DNA from: Cupriavidus neocaledonicus
GTDB taxonomy: Bacteria; Pseudomonadota; Gammaproteobacteria; Burkholderiales; Burkholderiaceae
Direction of reading: 5' to 3'
Length of the DNA stretch: 64,000 bases
Assembly (NCBI RefSeq): GCF_000372525.1
Contig: NZ_AQUR01000075.1
Span: 1 to 64,000 of the forward strand
In this document: in pieces, positions 1 through 8,321 of the stretch
Numbering within the stretch: the stretch's first letter is position 1
Layout: each line of letters opens with the position of its first letter
Made by a program: the position numbers and the translations under genes
The notes under the pieces: generated by a model
What the model saw: only the letters and a program-made list of their open reading frames with translations
The model's database searches: none
Told to the model about the DNA's origin: nothing

Positions 1-212
1 CGATACTCGAACAGCGGAAGGTCCCGGACTCGCCTGACCACTGTCTCATGCACCTGATGGCAGCGCGCGCCACACTCCTCGCAATGCATGACCTTGCTGA
101 CCGGCTTCAAGTACAACGACAGCGTACGGCTCTCTCCCTCCGGCCATTCCACGCGCTCCAGCCGGTAGCCCTTCCAGCAACCCAGTGCTTGCAGCGTCTT
201 GCGATCCAGCAC
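1..212 (-). CDS. ISL3-family transposase, N-terminal part (runs off the left edge)
   Basis: The minus strand reads open from a GTG at 212-210 to the window edge, about 70 codons. The GTG is preceded by AGGGGGA, a good ribosome binding site. The peptide starts MLDRKTLQALGCWKGYRLER and contains a C-x2-C-G pair followed by C-H (CEECGARCH), which is the N-terminal zinc finger of ISL3-family transposases. After it comes the basic stretch VVRRVRDLPLFEYR, also typical of that family. The DDE catalytic core would lie beyond the window, so intactness cannot be judged. The product would cut and rejoin the ends of its own element. The next gene to the right is truncated, which suggests this element or an island carrying it caused that damage. 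Confidence 0.8.
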   Translation of the reverse strand, partial: MLDRKTLQALGCWKGYRLERVEWPEGESRTLSLYLKPVSKVMHCEECGARCHQVHETVVRRVRDLPLFEY

Positions 213-299
213 ACATCCCCCTGATACCTGAAGAAACAGACATCAGCATACAAAATGTGCTCTTTCGGGCCACGGTTTTCTGCGAAGAACCATAAAAAA

Positions 300-323
300 G
301 GGGTATCACGTTTGCGATACCCC
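300..323. repeat. Perfect 8-bp inverted repeat, candidate IS terminal repeat
   Basis: GGGGTATC at 300-307 pairs with GATACCCC at 316-323 around an 8-base loop. A run of six A lies on the left side. It could be the tip of the insertion sequence, or a short terminator-like hairpin shielding the transposase from outside transcription. Confidence 0.5.
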
Positions 324-440
324 CAATTCTACCCCCTTTCCGCGCCGATACCACCACTAGGCCACATAAGGCGTTCAGACTGGTGCGGGGAAATTCTCGC
401 GGTGGATCAATGACTTAGGCTTGTTTTCCGTGATCGTGCG

Positions 441-518
441 TTACCCACCATTAACCCACTGCAAATTCCAGCTGGCGATGCGCAGCGGGCCCTGGCCCGG
501 CAGTCCCAGCGCGCTCAT
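441..518 (-). pseudogene. Truncated 5' end of an exonuclease/endonuclease-family gene
   Basis: The ATG (518-516) overlaps the prlC stop in an ATGA arrangement, a hallmark of translational coupling. Only 25 codons follow before a TAA. The peptide ends LRIASWNLQWVNGG; the RIASWN-x-Q pattern is the first strand and the catalytic Asn of the endonuclease/exonuclease/phosphatase (ExoIII-like) fold. A full member needs about 250 residues, so this is a remnant. The break at about 441 sits roughly 110 bases from the probable IS end, so insertion of mobile DNA into this gene is the likely cause. The family call rests on a short motif. Confidence 0.55.
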
Positions 519-2599
519 GCCGCCATCCCGCCGTGGCGCAGCAGCGCGTCGATCTGCGGCGCGCGGCCGCGGAACGCCACGAACGAGTCCATCGCCGGGC
601 GGCTGCCGCCCACCGACAGGATCTCGCGCTGGTAGCGCGCGCCGGTTTCGCTGTCGAGCACGGTGCCCGACAGCTGCGCGGCCTCTTCGAAGGCCGCGTA
701 GACGTCGGCCGACAGCACTTCGGCCCACTTGTAGCTGTAATAGCCCGCGGCATAGCCGCCGGCGAAGATATGGCTGAAGGTGTTCGGCCAGCGCGACAGC
801 GGATGCTGCGGCACCACGTGCACGCGGTCGTTGATCTGGCGCGACAGCTCCAGCACCGAGGTGGCGCCGGCCGGATCGAAATCGGTGTGCAGGTGCATGT
901 CGAACGACGAGAACACGATCTGGCGCAGCGTCATCATGCCGTTCTGGAAGTTCTTGGCCGCCAGCATGCGGTCGAACAGCGCGCGCGGCAGCGGCTCGCC
1001 GGTGTCGACATGCTGCGTCATGCCGGTCAGCACTTCGTACTCCCAGCAGAAGTTCTCCATGAACTGCGACGGCAGCTCGACCGCGTCCCACTCCACGCCG
1101 TTGATGCCCGACACGCCCAGCTCGCCCACCTGCGTCAGCATGTGGTGCAGGCCGTGGCCGAACTCGTGGAACAGGGTGATGACCTCGTCGTGCGTGAACA
1201 GCGCGGGCTTGCCGCCGACCGGCGCCGAGAAATTGCAGGTCAGGTAGGCCACCGGGGTCTGCACGGCGCCATGCTCGAGCACCTTGCGCCCGCGTGCGTC
1301 GTCCATCCACGCGCCGCCGCGCTTGCCTTCGCGCGCGTACAGGTCGATGTAGAACTGGGCCAGCAGCGTGCCATCGGGGGTGCTGACGCGGAAGAAGCGC
1401 GCGTCCGGGTGCCAGGTCTGCGCCTGCTCGGGCTCGATGCGCACCGAGAACAGCTTCTGCACCACGCCGAACAGGCCCTCGAGCACCTTGGCTTCCGGGA
1501 AGTACTGCTTGACCTCGTGTTCGGAGAACGCATAGCGCTGCTGGCGCAGCTTCTCCGAGGCATAGGCCACGTCCCACGGCGCCAGCTCCGCCAAGCCCAG
1601 CTCGGCCGCGGCGAAGGCCTTCAGCTCGGCCCAGTCCTGCTCGGCATAGGGGCGCGCCTTGACCGCCAGTTCGTCGAGGAACTTGAGCACCTCGGCCGGC
1701 GACTCGGCCATCTTCGGCACCAGAGAGACTTCGCCATAGCACTGGTAGCCCAGCATCTGCGCCTCTTCGCGGCGCAGCGCCAGCTGCTCGCGCATATTGG
1801 CGGTGTTATCCCAGTCGGCCTGGCCCTGGCCGTGCTGGGGCCCGAGCTCGGACGCGCGCGTGACGTTGGCCTCGTACAGGGTCTGGCGCAGTGCGCGGTC
1901 GTCGGCGTACTGGAGCACCGGGAAATAGGAGGGGAAGTGCAGCGTGAACTTCCAGCCGGCCTTGCCATCCTTTTCCGCGGCGTGGCGGGCGGCTTCACGG
2001 GCATCGTCGGGCAGGCCGGACAGGCGCGCCTCGTCCTCGATGACCAGCGCATAGGCGTTGGTCGCGTCGAGCACGTGGTCGGAGAAGGCCTTGGACAGCT
2101 GGGCCTGCTGCTCCTGAATCTCGGCAAAGCGGGGCTTCTTGTCCTCGGGCAGTTCGGCGCCGCCGAGGCGGAAGCCACGCAGCTCGTTTTCGATCAGCTG
2201 GTGGCGCGCGGCGCTCATGCCGGCGAACTCGGGGCTGGCCGCCAGCGCCTTGTATTTTTCATACAGCGCCAGGCTCTGGCCCAGCGACGACCAGAACTCG
2301 GTCATGCGCGGCAGGTTCTCGGCATGCGCCTGGCGCAGCTCGGGCGTATCGGCGACGGCGCTGAGGTGGCTGACCACGCCCCAGGCGCGGCCCAGCGGCT
2401 CGGTGGCGGCTTCCAGCGCCTGCACGGCGTTGGCCCAGTCGGCCGGCGTGGCGGGATCCTCGGCACGGGCGACGGCCTGTTGCGCGCGTTCCAGCAGCAC
2501 GTCGAGCGCGGGGCTGATGTGCTCCGGCCGGATCTCGGCAAAGCGGGGCAGGTCGGAAAAGTCCAGCAGCGGATTGCTAGCGTTGGCGGCGTGGTCCAT
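515..2599 (-). CDS. prlC: Oligopeptidase A, M3-family zinc metallopeptidase
   Basis: The product is a 694-residue cytoplasmic metallopeptidase that degrades short peptides, including cleaved signal peptides. The zinc motif HEFGH is visible with H478 and H482 as ligands and E479 as the base, in the context LFHEFGHGLHHML. Length and the MDHAANASNPLLDFSDLPRF start match the OpdA branch of the M3 family. It lies 115 bases downstream of folD on the same strand and is probably co-transcribed with it. Its stop overlaps the start of the truncated nuclease gene, which shows that the original operon continued leftward before the mobile element arrived. Confidence 0.95.
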   Translation of the reverse strand: MDHAANASNPLLDFSDLPRFAEIRPEHISPALDVLLERAQQAVARAEDPATPADWANAVQALEAATEPLGRAWGVVSHLSAVADTPELRQAHAENLPRMTEFWSSLGQSLALYEKYKALAASPEFAGMSAARHQLIENELRGFRLGGAELPEDKKPRFAEIQEQQAQLSKAFSDHVLDATNAYALVIEDEARLSGLPDDAREAARHAAEKDGKAGWKFTLHFPSYFPVLQYADDRALRQTLYEANVTRASELGPQHGQGQADWDNTANMREQLALRREEAQMLGYQCYGEVSLVPKMAESPAEVLKFLDELAVKARPYAEQDWAELKAFAAAELGLAELAPWDVAYASEKLRQQRYAFSEHEVKQYFPEAKVLEGLFGVVQKLFSVRIEPEQAQTWHPDARFFRVSTPDGTLLAQFYIDLYAREGKRGGAWMDDARGRKVLEHGAVQTPVAYLTCNFSAPVGGKPALFTHDEVITLFHEFGHGLHHMLTQVGELGVSGINGVEWDAVELPSQFMENFCWEYEVLTGMTQHVDTGEPLPRALFDRMLAAKNFQNGMMTLRQIVFSSFDMHLHTDFDPAGATSVLELSRQINDRVHVVPQHPLSRWPNTFSHIFAGGYAAGYYSYKWAEVLSADVYAAFEEAAQLSGTVLDSETGARYQREILSVGGSRPAMDSFVAFRGRAPQIDALLRHGGMAA

Positions 2600-2714
2600 G
2601 GCGTGTTCTCGGTTGGCTGGTCCTGGTCAGGCAATATTCCCGCAGATGGGGCCGGGGCGGCGGATTTTCCAGTGCCCCGGGTGGCGCATCGTGCGCCGGC
2701 GGCAAGGGGCGCGC

Positions 2715-3566
2715 TCAGCCCGCGGCGCGCTCGGCGGCTTCCAGCGTGTTGACCAGCAGCATGGTGATGGTCATCGGCCCGACCCCGCCCGGCACCGGCG
2801 TGATGTAGCCGGCGACTTCGCGCACCCCGGCGAAGTCGACATCGCCGCACAGCTTGCCGTGGTCATCGCGGTTCATGCCCACGTCGATCACCACCGCGCC
2901 GGGCTTGACCATGTCGGCGGTGATCAGGTTGCGCTTGCCGACCGCTGCCACCACCACGTCGGCGTCGCGGGTGTGGGCGCCGATATCGCGGGTCTTGCTG
3001 TTGCAGATGGTAACGGTGGCGCCGGCCTGCAGCAGCAGCATCGCCATCGGCTTGCCGACGATATTGGAGGCGCCCACCACCACGGCGCGCGCGCCGCGCA
3101 GCGGGTACTGGATCGATTCCAGCATCTTCATGCAGCCGTAGGGTGTGCAAGGGCGGAACAGCGGCGCGCCGGTCATCAGCGCGCCGGCGTTGGCCACGTG
3201 GAAGCCGTCGACGTCCTTTTCCGGCGCGATCGCTTCGAGCACCTTGTGGCTGTCGATGTGCTTCGGCAGCGGCAGCTGCACCAGGATGCCGTGGATGCGG
3301 GGATCGCGGTTGAGGGCGTCGATGCGGGCCAGCAGGTCGGCCTCGGACAGGTCGGCCGGATAGCGGTCCAGCGACGAATGGAAGCCGTTGTCCTCGCAGG
3401 CCTTGACCTTGTTGCGCACGTAGACCTGGCTGGCCGGGTCTTCGCCCACCAGGACCACGGCCAGGCCGGGCTGGTGGCCGCGGTCGGTCAGGCGCGCGGC
3501 GCGCTGGGCGGCTTCGGAGCGGATTTGCTTGGCAAGGGCGTTGCCGTCGATCAGTTGGGCAGGCAT
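2715..3566 (-). CDS. folD: Bifunctional methylenetetrahydrofolate dehydrogenase/cyclohydrolase
   Basis: FolD interconverts 5,10-methylene-, 5,10-methenyl- and 10-formyl-tetrahydrofolate in the cytoplasm using NADP. The 283-residue protein has the family signatures: YVRNKVKAC with the catalytic lysine, [15 protein letters not shown], the nucleotide-binding [14 protein letters not shown], and the C-terminal [10 protein letters not shown]. The start at [12 protein letters not shown] was chosen because it fits the usual FolD N-terminus. The open frame continues upstream but the extra sequence resembles no FolD. It heads the folD-prlC unit and diverges from the membrane protein gene at 3724. Confidence 0.96.
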   Translation of the reverse strand: MPAQLIDGNALAKQIRSEAAQRAARLTDRGHQPGLAVVLVGEDPASQVYVRNKVKACEDNGFHSSLDRYPADLSEADLLARIDALNRDPRIHGILVQLPLPKHIDSHKVLEAIAPEKDVDGFHVANAGALMTGAPLFRPCTPYGCMKMLESIQYPLRGARAVVVGASNIVGKPMAMLLLQAGATVTICNSKTRDIGAHTRDADVVVAAVGKRNLITADMVKPGAVVIDVGMNRDDHGKLCGDVDFAGVREVAGYITPVPGGVGPMTITMLLVNTLEAAERAAG

Positions 3567-3723
3567 GGAGGAGAGCGGAGAGGATGGCGAGAAGGTGGCG
3601 GCGCGCCGCGCGGGGGCGCGGCAGGGGCCAAAGGCGGAATTATAAGGGTTGCGCGAGCCCTGTCGCACTGAGCTTGACCGCCGGCAGTGATCGCGCCGCC
3701 CCGGCACTGGTAGCATCGGCCAC

Positions 3724-4404
3724 ATGCCTACCGCGCTCGCCTCGACACTGTCCGACCCGCTGCTGGTGCTGCTGTCCGTGTGCGGACTGCTGTGGGCGCT
3801 GGCGCGCCGGCCCTGGCGGCTGCTGCGCCGCGATGCGCTGCAGCATGCCTGGCTGGGCGCGATGCTGCTGGTGGCGCTGCTGTGGACGGTGCGCGCGACG
3901 CTGGCCGGCGGCATGGTGATCCAGCTGCTCGGGGCCACGCTGATGGTGACGCTGTTCGGGCTGCCGCTGGCGCTGCTGTCGCTGTTCGCCGCGGACGTGG
4001 TCTCGCTGCTGGGGCTGGAGTATCTGGCCGGGCACGGCTGGAGCCAGTTCGACTGGTCCGCGCTGTGGGTGCGCTATGTGTGGCTGGCGTTGCTGCCGGC
4101 GCTGCTCTCGGCGGCCCTGCAGGCGGCGATGCGGCGCCTGCTGCCGCGCCACCCGTTCGTCTTCATCCTGGGGCACGGCTATTTCACCGCCGGACTGGCC
4201 GCGCTGGGGGCCGGGGCGGCGCAGGCGGGCTGGCGCTACCTGACCATGCCGGGACAGGCGCTGAGCCTTGTCGACACCCTGCTTGGAGCCGTCATCCTGG
4301 CCTTCGGCGAGGCCTTCCTCACCGGCATGCTGGTCGCGGTGTTTGTGGTCTATCGGCCACAGTGGGTGGTGACCTTCCGCGACGAGGATTACCTCGGCCG
4401 CTGA
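3724..4404 (+). CDS. Predicted inner-membrane protein (COG3235-like / CbiM-type permease family)
   Basis: The product is a 226-residue, very hydrophobic protein with about six membrane segments. Its early part contains [23 protein letters not shown], similar to the Gly/Pro-rich region of the CbiM-like energy-coupling-factor permeases and of the uncharacterised COG3235 membrane proteins. CbiM proteins serve cobalt or nickel uptake, but no CbiN, CbiQ or CbiO partner is nearby, so substrate and activity are unknown. It reads divergently from folD and converges on the response regulator gene. The start has no strong ribosome binding site. Confidence 0.6.
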   Translation: MPTALASTLSDPLLVLLSVCGLLWALARRPWRLLRRDALQHAWLGAMLLVALLWTVRATLAGGMVIQLLGATLMVTLFGLPLALLSLFAADVVSLLGLEYLAGHGWSQFDWSALWVRYVWLALLPALLSAALQAAMRRLLPRHPFVFILGHGYFTAGLAALGAGAAQAGWRYLTMPGQALSLVDTLLGAVILAFGEAFLTGMLVAVFVVYRPQWVVTFRDEDYLGR

Positions 4405-4447
4405 GCGGTGTGCGGCAGGGCGCGGGCAAGGGGTGCAACAGGGTGCA

Positions 4448-4469
4448 GGTGCGGCCGCGGGACCGCACC
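4448..4469. terminator. Hairpin between converging genes
   Basis: GGTGCGG at 4448-4454 pairs with CCGCACC at 4463-4469 around an 8-base loop. It lies between two converging genes and could stop transcription from either side, but there is no T-tract. Confidence 0.35.
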
Positions 4470-4491
4470 GGCAAGGGCGGGCGCGAGCCGC

Positions 4492-5124
4492 TCAGCTGTT
4501 GCGCGACAGCGCCAGGCGCAGCAGGTCGGCGACGGTGTTGACGTTGAGCTTTTCCATGATGTTGGCGCGGTGCGCCTCCACGGTCTTGATGGAAATGCCC
4601 AGGTCGTCGGCGATCTGCTTGTTCAGGCGGCCGGCCACGATGCGCTCCAGCACCTGCTGCTCGCGCGTGGTCAGCTTGCCCAGCAGGTCCTTGGCGGCGC
4701 GCTGCTCGCGCGCGGTGGAGTGATCGGTGCGGGCCTTCTGCAGCATGCGCTCGACCAGCGCGCGCAGCTCGGACTCGTCGAAGGGCTTTTCGATAAAGTC
4801 GATCGCGCCGCGCTTCATCGTCGACACCGCCATCGGCACGTCGCCGTGGCCGGTGATGAAGACGATCGGGATGTCGATCTGCTCGGCCAGCATGCGCTCC
4901 TGCAGTTCCGGCCCGCTCATGCCGGGCATGCGCACGTCCAGGATCAGGCAGGACACCTGGCTGGCGTCGTAGGCGGCGAGGAACTGCTCGGCGCTGGTGA
5001 AGCTGCGCACCTGATAGCCATTGCCCTCCAGCAGCCAGGTCAGCGAGTCGCGCATGGCTTCATCGTCGTCGACGATGAACACGGTCTCGCCGCGGTGGGG
5101 CGTGGGGTTTGGCGTTGCGGTCAT
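4492..5124 (-). CDS. FixJ/NarL-type response regulator
   Basis: The 210-residue regulator has an N-terminal receiver domain (about 12-130) and a C-terminal LuxR-type helix-turn-helix (about 145-208). The acidic triad VDDD at 18-21, the phosphoacceptor D63 in LILDVRMPG, and the IEKPF lysine are all present. The DNA-binding part has the expected TTREQQVLERIVAG and NKQIADDLGISIKTVEAHRA stretches. The start at MTATPNPTPH follows GAGGAG at a proper distance. The gene for a PAS-containing sensor kinase lies just upstream on the same strand, 159 bases away, making a FixL/FixJ-like pair. The target genes are not evident. Confidence 0.93.
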   Translation of the reverse strand: MTATPNPTPHRGETVFIVDDDEAMRDSLTWLLEGNGYQVRSFTSAEQFLAAYDASQVSCLILDVRMPGMSGPELQERMLAEQIDIPIVFITGHGDVPMAVSTMKRGAIDFIEKPFDESELRALVERMLQKARTDHSTAREQRAAKDLLGKLTTREQQVLERIVAGRLNKQIADDLGISIKTVEAHRANIMEKLNVNTVADLLRLALSRNS

Positions 5125-5283
5125 GTAGTCTCCTCGGGACAACAATTCATTGCTGCGAAGTGTAACCGGCAGCGGCCCTCTGTGGCGAGACAGGCCCCCC
5201 ACGTCGGAGGGGAAGCGGCGCGGCCGGCAGCGGGCAGTCGATGATGCGCAAAGGTGCGCGCGGCCCGCGGGCGCGGGCCCGGG

Positions 5284-7896
5284 TTATTCGGCCAGGGTTT
5301 CGGCCAGCGCCGACTGCAGCGGCAGCATGATCTTGAATGTACAGCCAATGCCGTCGACATTGTTCTCCACCCACAGCCGGCCCTGGTGCGACTCGATGAT
5401 CGAGCGGCAGATGTTCAGCCCCATGCCCATGCCGTCGGACTTGGTGCTGAAGAAGGGCTCGAACAGCCGCTCCTTGGTGGCCTCGTCGACGCCCGGGCCC
5501 TGGTCGATCACGTCGATATGGACGTTGTCGCCGATCTCGCCTGGCTCGACCCGCGCGTGCAGCCGCACCACGCCGCCGGCGCGCATCGCCGGCAGGCCGG
5601 CCATGGCCTCGACCGCGTTCTTGAGCAGGTTCACCAGCACCTGTTCGATCAGCACCGGATCGACATAGACCGTCAGCGGCGGCGCCGGCAGCCGGGTCAG
5701 GATGGTGACGCGGCGGCGCGTGGCCTCCAGGTCGGCCAGGCCCACCGCGTCGGCGACGATGTCGTGCAGCGCGGCCTCGCGCCGCTGCGGCTGGCTGCGC
5801 TTCACGAAGCCGCGGATGCGGCTGATGATGGTGCCGGCCCGCACCGCCTGCGCCGAGGTCTTCTCCAGCACCGGGATCAGGTCCTCGGGCGTGCTGCGCC
5901 CCGAATGCAGCCGCGCCACCGCGCCCATGCAGTAGTTGTTGATCGCCGCCAGCGGCTGGTTCAGTTCATGCGCCAGCGACGACGCCATCTCGCCCATGGT
6001 GGTCAGGCGGCTGGTGAACTGCAGCCGCTCTTCGTGCTGGCGCGCCATTTCCTCGGCGGCCTTGCGCACGGTGATGTCGGTGGCGATCTGCATCTGCGCC
6101 AGGTGGCCGTCGACCCACTGGATATAGCGGCGGCGCACTTCGAACCATTTCTGCATGTCGGGCACGAACACCTCGCGCGCATCCGATGCATACGGCATCA
6201 GTTCCGATGCCGGCAGGCCGGCATAGGCATCGACATAGTCGGTGTTGTCGCTCGAGACCTGGTCCTTGTCGAGTTCGTCGCCGGCCAGCTTGACGTGGCC
6301 CTCGGCCTCCCAGCCGAACAGCTGGCGGTAATAGCGGTTGGCGAACAGCAGCTCGGCCTTGTCGGTGGCCAGCACCGATACCGCGGCGTCCAGGCTTTCC
6401 AGCACGGTGGTGAAGCGGTCGTGCGCCGCGGCCAGTTCCTCGCGCGCGCGCTTGGGCTCGGTGATGTCCGTCATCGAGCTCATCCAGCCGGTATGGCGGC
6501 CGCGGCTGTCGACCAGCGGCGACACATACATGCGCGCATAGAAGCTGCTGCCGTCGCGGCGCATCACGCGCATCTCGTAGCCGCCGGCGGGCGACTTGCC
6601 CTGCAGCGTCAGGTCGATCTGCTTCTGCATCTCCTGCTGGTCGTTGGGCGGCCAGTAGGGGAAGGGCGGCAGGCGCCCGACCAGGTCGTTCTCCTGCCAG
6701 CCGGTCATGCGGCAGAACGCCGGGTTGACGTAGGTGATGCGGCCGTTCAGGTCGAGCGCGCGCAGGCCGATCAGCATCGAGTTTTCCATCGCGCGCCGGA
6801 ACGAGGTCTCGGCCAGCAGCGCGCGCTGCGCCTCGGAGCGGCGGCTGGTGTGCCGCCACATGCTCCACAGGCTCCACAGCAGGAAGCAGGACAGCCCCAC
6901 CACCAGCCACAGCAGCATGTTGTTGGGCAGGTTGGAGGCCGGCGGGTAGGCATCGGCGCGCAGTGACAGCGAATGGCCCGGCGGGTCGAGCAGCACCTCG
7001 TACGACAGCGCGTTGCCCGGCACCGGCCGCAGCGAGGTGCTGGCGCGGGTCTGGTTGTTCTTGTCGATCAGCGAGAAGCGGTATCGCTCGGTCAGCTCGG
7101 GCGGCAGCAGGTGGGTCAGGATGCCGTTGATCGAGTACAGCGCGCCGAGCGTGCCGAGGAACTCGTTGTCGCGCACGATCGGCACTTCCATCAGCATGAA
7201 GCTGTCGCCGCGCTCGTTCACCAGCGGTCGCGAGTAGACCACGCGCTGGGTCTCGCGCGCGGCGTCGAAGGTGTCGAGTACTTCGGGCTCGAGCGGCTGG
7301 TCCTGGTTCTCGCGCAGGCGGCTGGCGAACTCGGAGGTCGACGGCAGCGACCAGCGCCCGCGCTTGGTGGCGTCGAGCCAGTTGATGAAGACGATCTCGG
7401 GGTTCTCGCGCAGGATTTCCTGCGCCGCGGTGCGATAGGCGCCTTGCTCCAGCTGCGCGGCGGCGATGTCGCGCGCGAGCGAGGCCAGCTGGTCCTGGTT
7501 GCTCAGCAGCGACAGCCGCACGCGCTGCTGCGCCCAGGCCGCGTCGCGGTACAGCGCGTCGCGCTGCTGCTGGCGTTCGGTCTCGTGCAGCGACCACAGG
7601 ATCACGCCCATGGCCACGGTGAAGAGCACAATGGCAACCAGCGGGATGAACATGAACCAGCTGGTGGCGACCAGGTTGCGCCAGCGCAGCCACCACAGGC
7701 CGCGCGGCGGCGCCACCGGGACGCCGTCATCAGGGCCGAGCGCCTCGATCGGCCCCAGGCCGGCCGCCGGGGAAGGCGCATGCGGGACATGCGCGGACTC
7801 GCCGCCCGCGGCCTTGGCTGTACCCGACGCATCGGAGGGAAGCATGGCGGCACGCAGGCTGCGGAAAAGACGATCGAGGCGGTTGGAAAACGGCAT
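5284..7896 (-). CDS. Membrane PAS-containing sensor histidine kinase
   Basis: The product is an 870-residue sensor kinase. In order it has a proline/alanine-rich cytoplasmic N-terminus, a membrane helix (about 75-101), a periplasmic region of about 225 residues, a second helix (about 327-348), two PAS domains (about 370-620), a HisKA dimerisation domain with phosphoacceptor H643 in LAHELNQPLAAINN, and a HATPase domain with DQGPGVDE and FFSTKSDGMGMGL. The AHELNQPL form is typical of FixL/DctB-type kinases. The start at MPFSNRLDRL was preferred; the frame opens about 80 codons further upstream into AT-rich promoter-like DNA. It phosphorylates, by inference, the adjacent response regulator. The signal sensed is unknown. 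Confidence 0.9.
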   Translation of the reverse strand: MPFSNRLDRLFRSLRAAMLPSDASGTAKAAGGESAHVPHAPSPAAGLGPIEALGPDDGVPVAPPRGLWWLRWRNLVATSWFMFIPLVAIVLFTVAMGVILWSLHETERQQQRDALYRDAAWAQQRVRLSLLSNQDQLASLARDIAAAQLEQGAYRTAAQEILRENPEIVFINWLDATKRGRWSLPSTSEFASRLRENQDQPLEPEVLDTFDAARETQRVVYSRPLVNERGDSFMLMEVPIVRDNEFLGTLGALYSINGILTHLLPPELTERYRFSLIDKNNQTRASTSLRPVPGNALSYEVLLDPPGHSLSLRADAYPPASNLPNNMLLWLVVGLSCFLLWSLWSMWRHTSRRSEAQRALLAETSFRRAMENSMLIGLRALDLNGRITYVNPAFCRMTGWQENDLVGRLPPFPYWPPNDQQEMQKQIDLTLQGKSPAGGYEMRVMRRDGSSFYARMYVSPLVDSRGRHTGWMSSMTDITEPKRAREELAAAHDRFTTVLESLDAAVSVLATDKAELLFANRYYRQLFGWEAEGHVKLAGDELDKDQVSSDNTDYVDAYAGLPASELMPYASDAREVFVPDMQKWFEVRRRYIQWVDGHLAQMQIATDITVRKAAEEMARQHEERLQFTSRLTTMGEMASSLAHELNQPLAAINNYCMGAVARLHSGRSTPEDLIPVLEKTSAQAVRAGTIISRIRGFVKRSQPQRREAALHDIVADAVGLADLEATRRRVTILTRLPAPPLTVYVDPVLIEQVLVNLLKNAVEAMAGLPAMRAGGVVRLHARVEPGEIGDNVHIDVIDQGPGVDEATKERLFEPFFSTKSDGMGMGLNICRSIIESHQGRLWVENNVDGIGCTFKIMLPLQSALAETLAE

Positions 7897-8321
7897 GGGA
7901 GGGATTGACGGCTGACCGACCAGTGTACCGAGATTATTGCGGTGCGTCGCTTGGGGAAAGCGCCAATGAAATCCCGGTGCCGCATGCCGGCGCCGGCAGC
8001 GTGAAGGCATGCGGAAGGCGGGCTGTGCTGTGCTTCTTGGTGCGCTGCCGCATAATTCCACATTATAAAAAACGATACCGCAATTTGAAAATTTCGCTTG
8101 TGCTCGACATTGGGCTTCCATAGAATCGGTCCGACCCAAGAATGCGGGCGGTAGCCATGCGCCTGCCGCGCGGAGAAACCGGAACAGGTTTCCCGGCGGC
8201 GGCCCCGATGCAAGGCGGCAATGGCGCCGATCCTCCGCAAGTCGGTGCGAGTCATACGTTGAGTCGTGTCCGGCGCTGCCAGCGCGGACGCGGAAGCCAA
8301 GAATTCACCCAGGAGACAGTC
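7897..8321. other. Divergent promoter region between the sensor kinase and aceE
   Basis: This 425-base gap serves the kinase gene leftward and the PDH operon rightward. About 8045-8130 is conspicuously AT-rich for this genome. I see a candidate rightward promoter there and no gene. Confidence 0.6.
8098..8126 (+). promoter_or_regulatory. Candidate sigma-70 promoter of the PDH operon
   Basis: TTGTGC at 8098-8103 and TAGAAT at 8121-8126 are separated by 17 bases, in an AT-rich stretch about 195 bases upstream of aceE. The long leader leaves room for an operator, but I found no clear PdhR-type palindrome. Confidence 0.5.

Larger units (their letters stand above)
1..330 (-). mobile_element. One end of an ISL3-family insertion sequence
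   Basis: The transposase start and about 110 bases of leader lie here. The leader ends in a palindromic GGGGTATC...GATACCCC at 300-323, a plausible terminal inverted repeat. The exact border cannot be fixed because the other end, and hence the matching repeat and target duplication, is outside the window. The 330 limit is an estimate. Confidence 0.55.

Noticed and set aside
533..2752. A 739-codon open frame antisense to prlC
   Set aside because: The minus strand holds intact PrlC with its HEFGH motif; the antisense product shows no family features.
5262..5279. GGCCCGCG/CGCGGGCC hairpin between the sensor kinase and response regulator genes
   Set aside because: Such GC hairpins are expected by chance here; there is no T-tract and the genes are likely co-transcribed.
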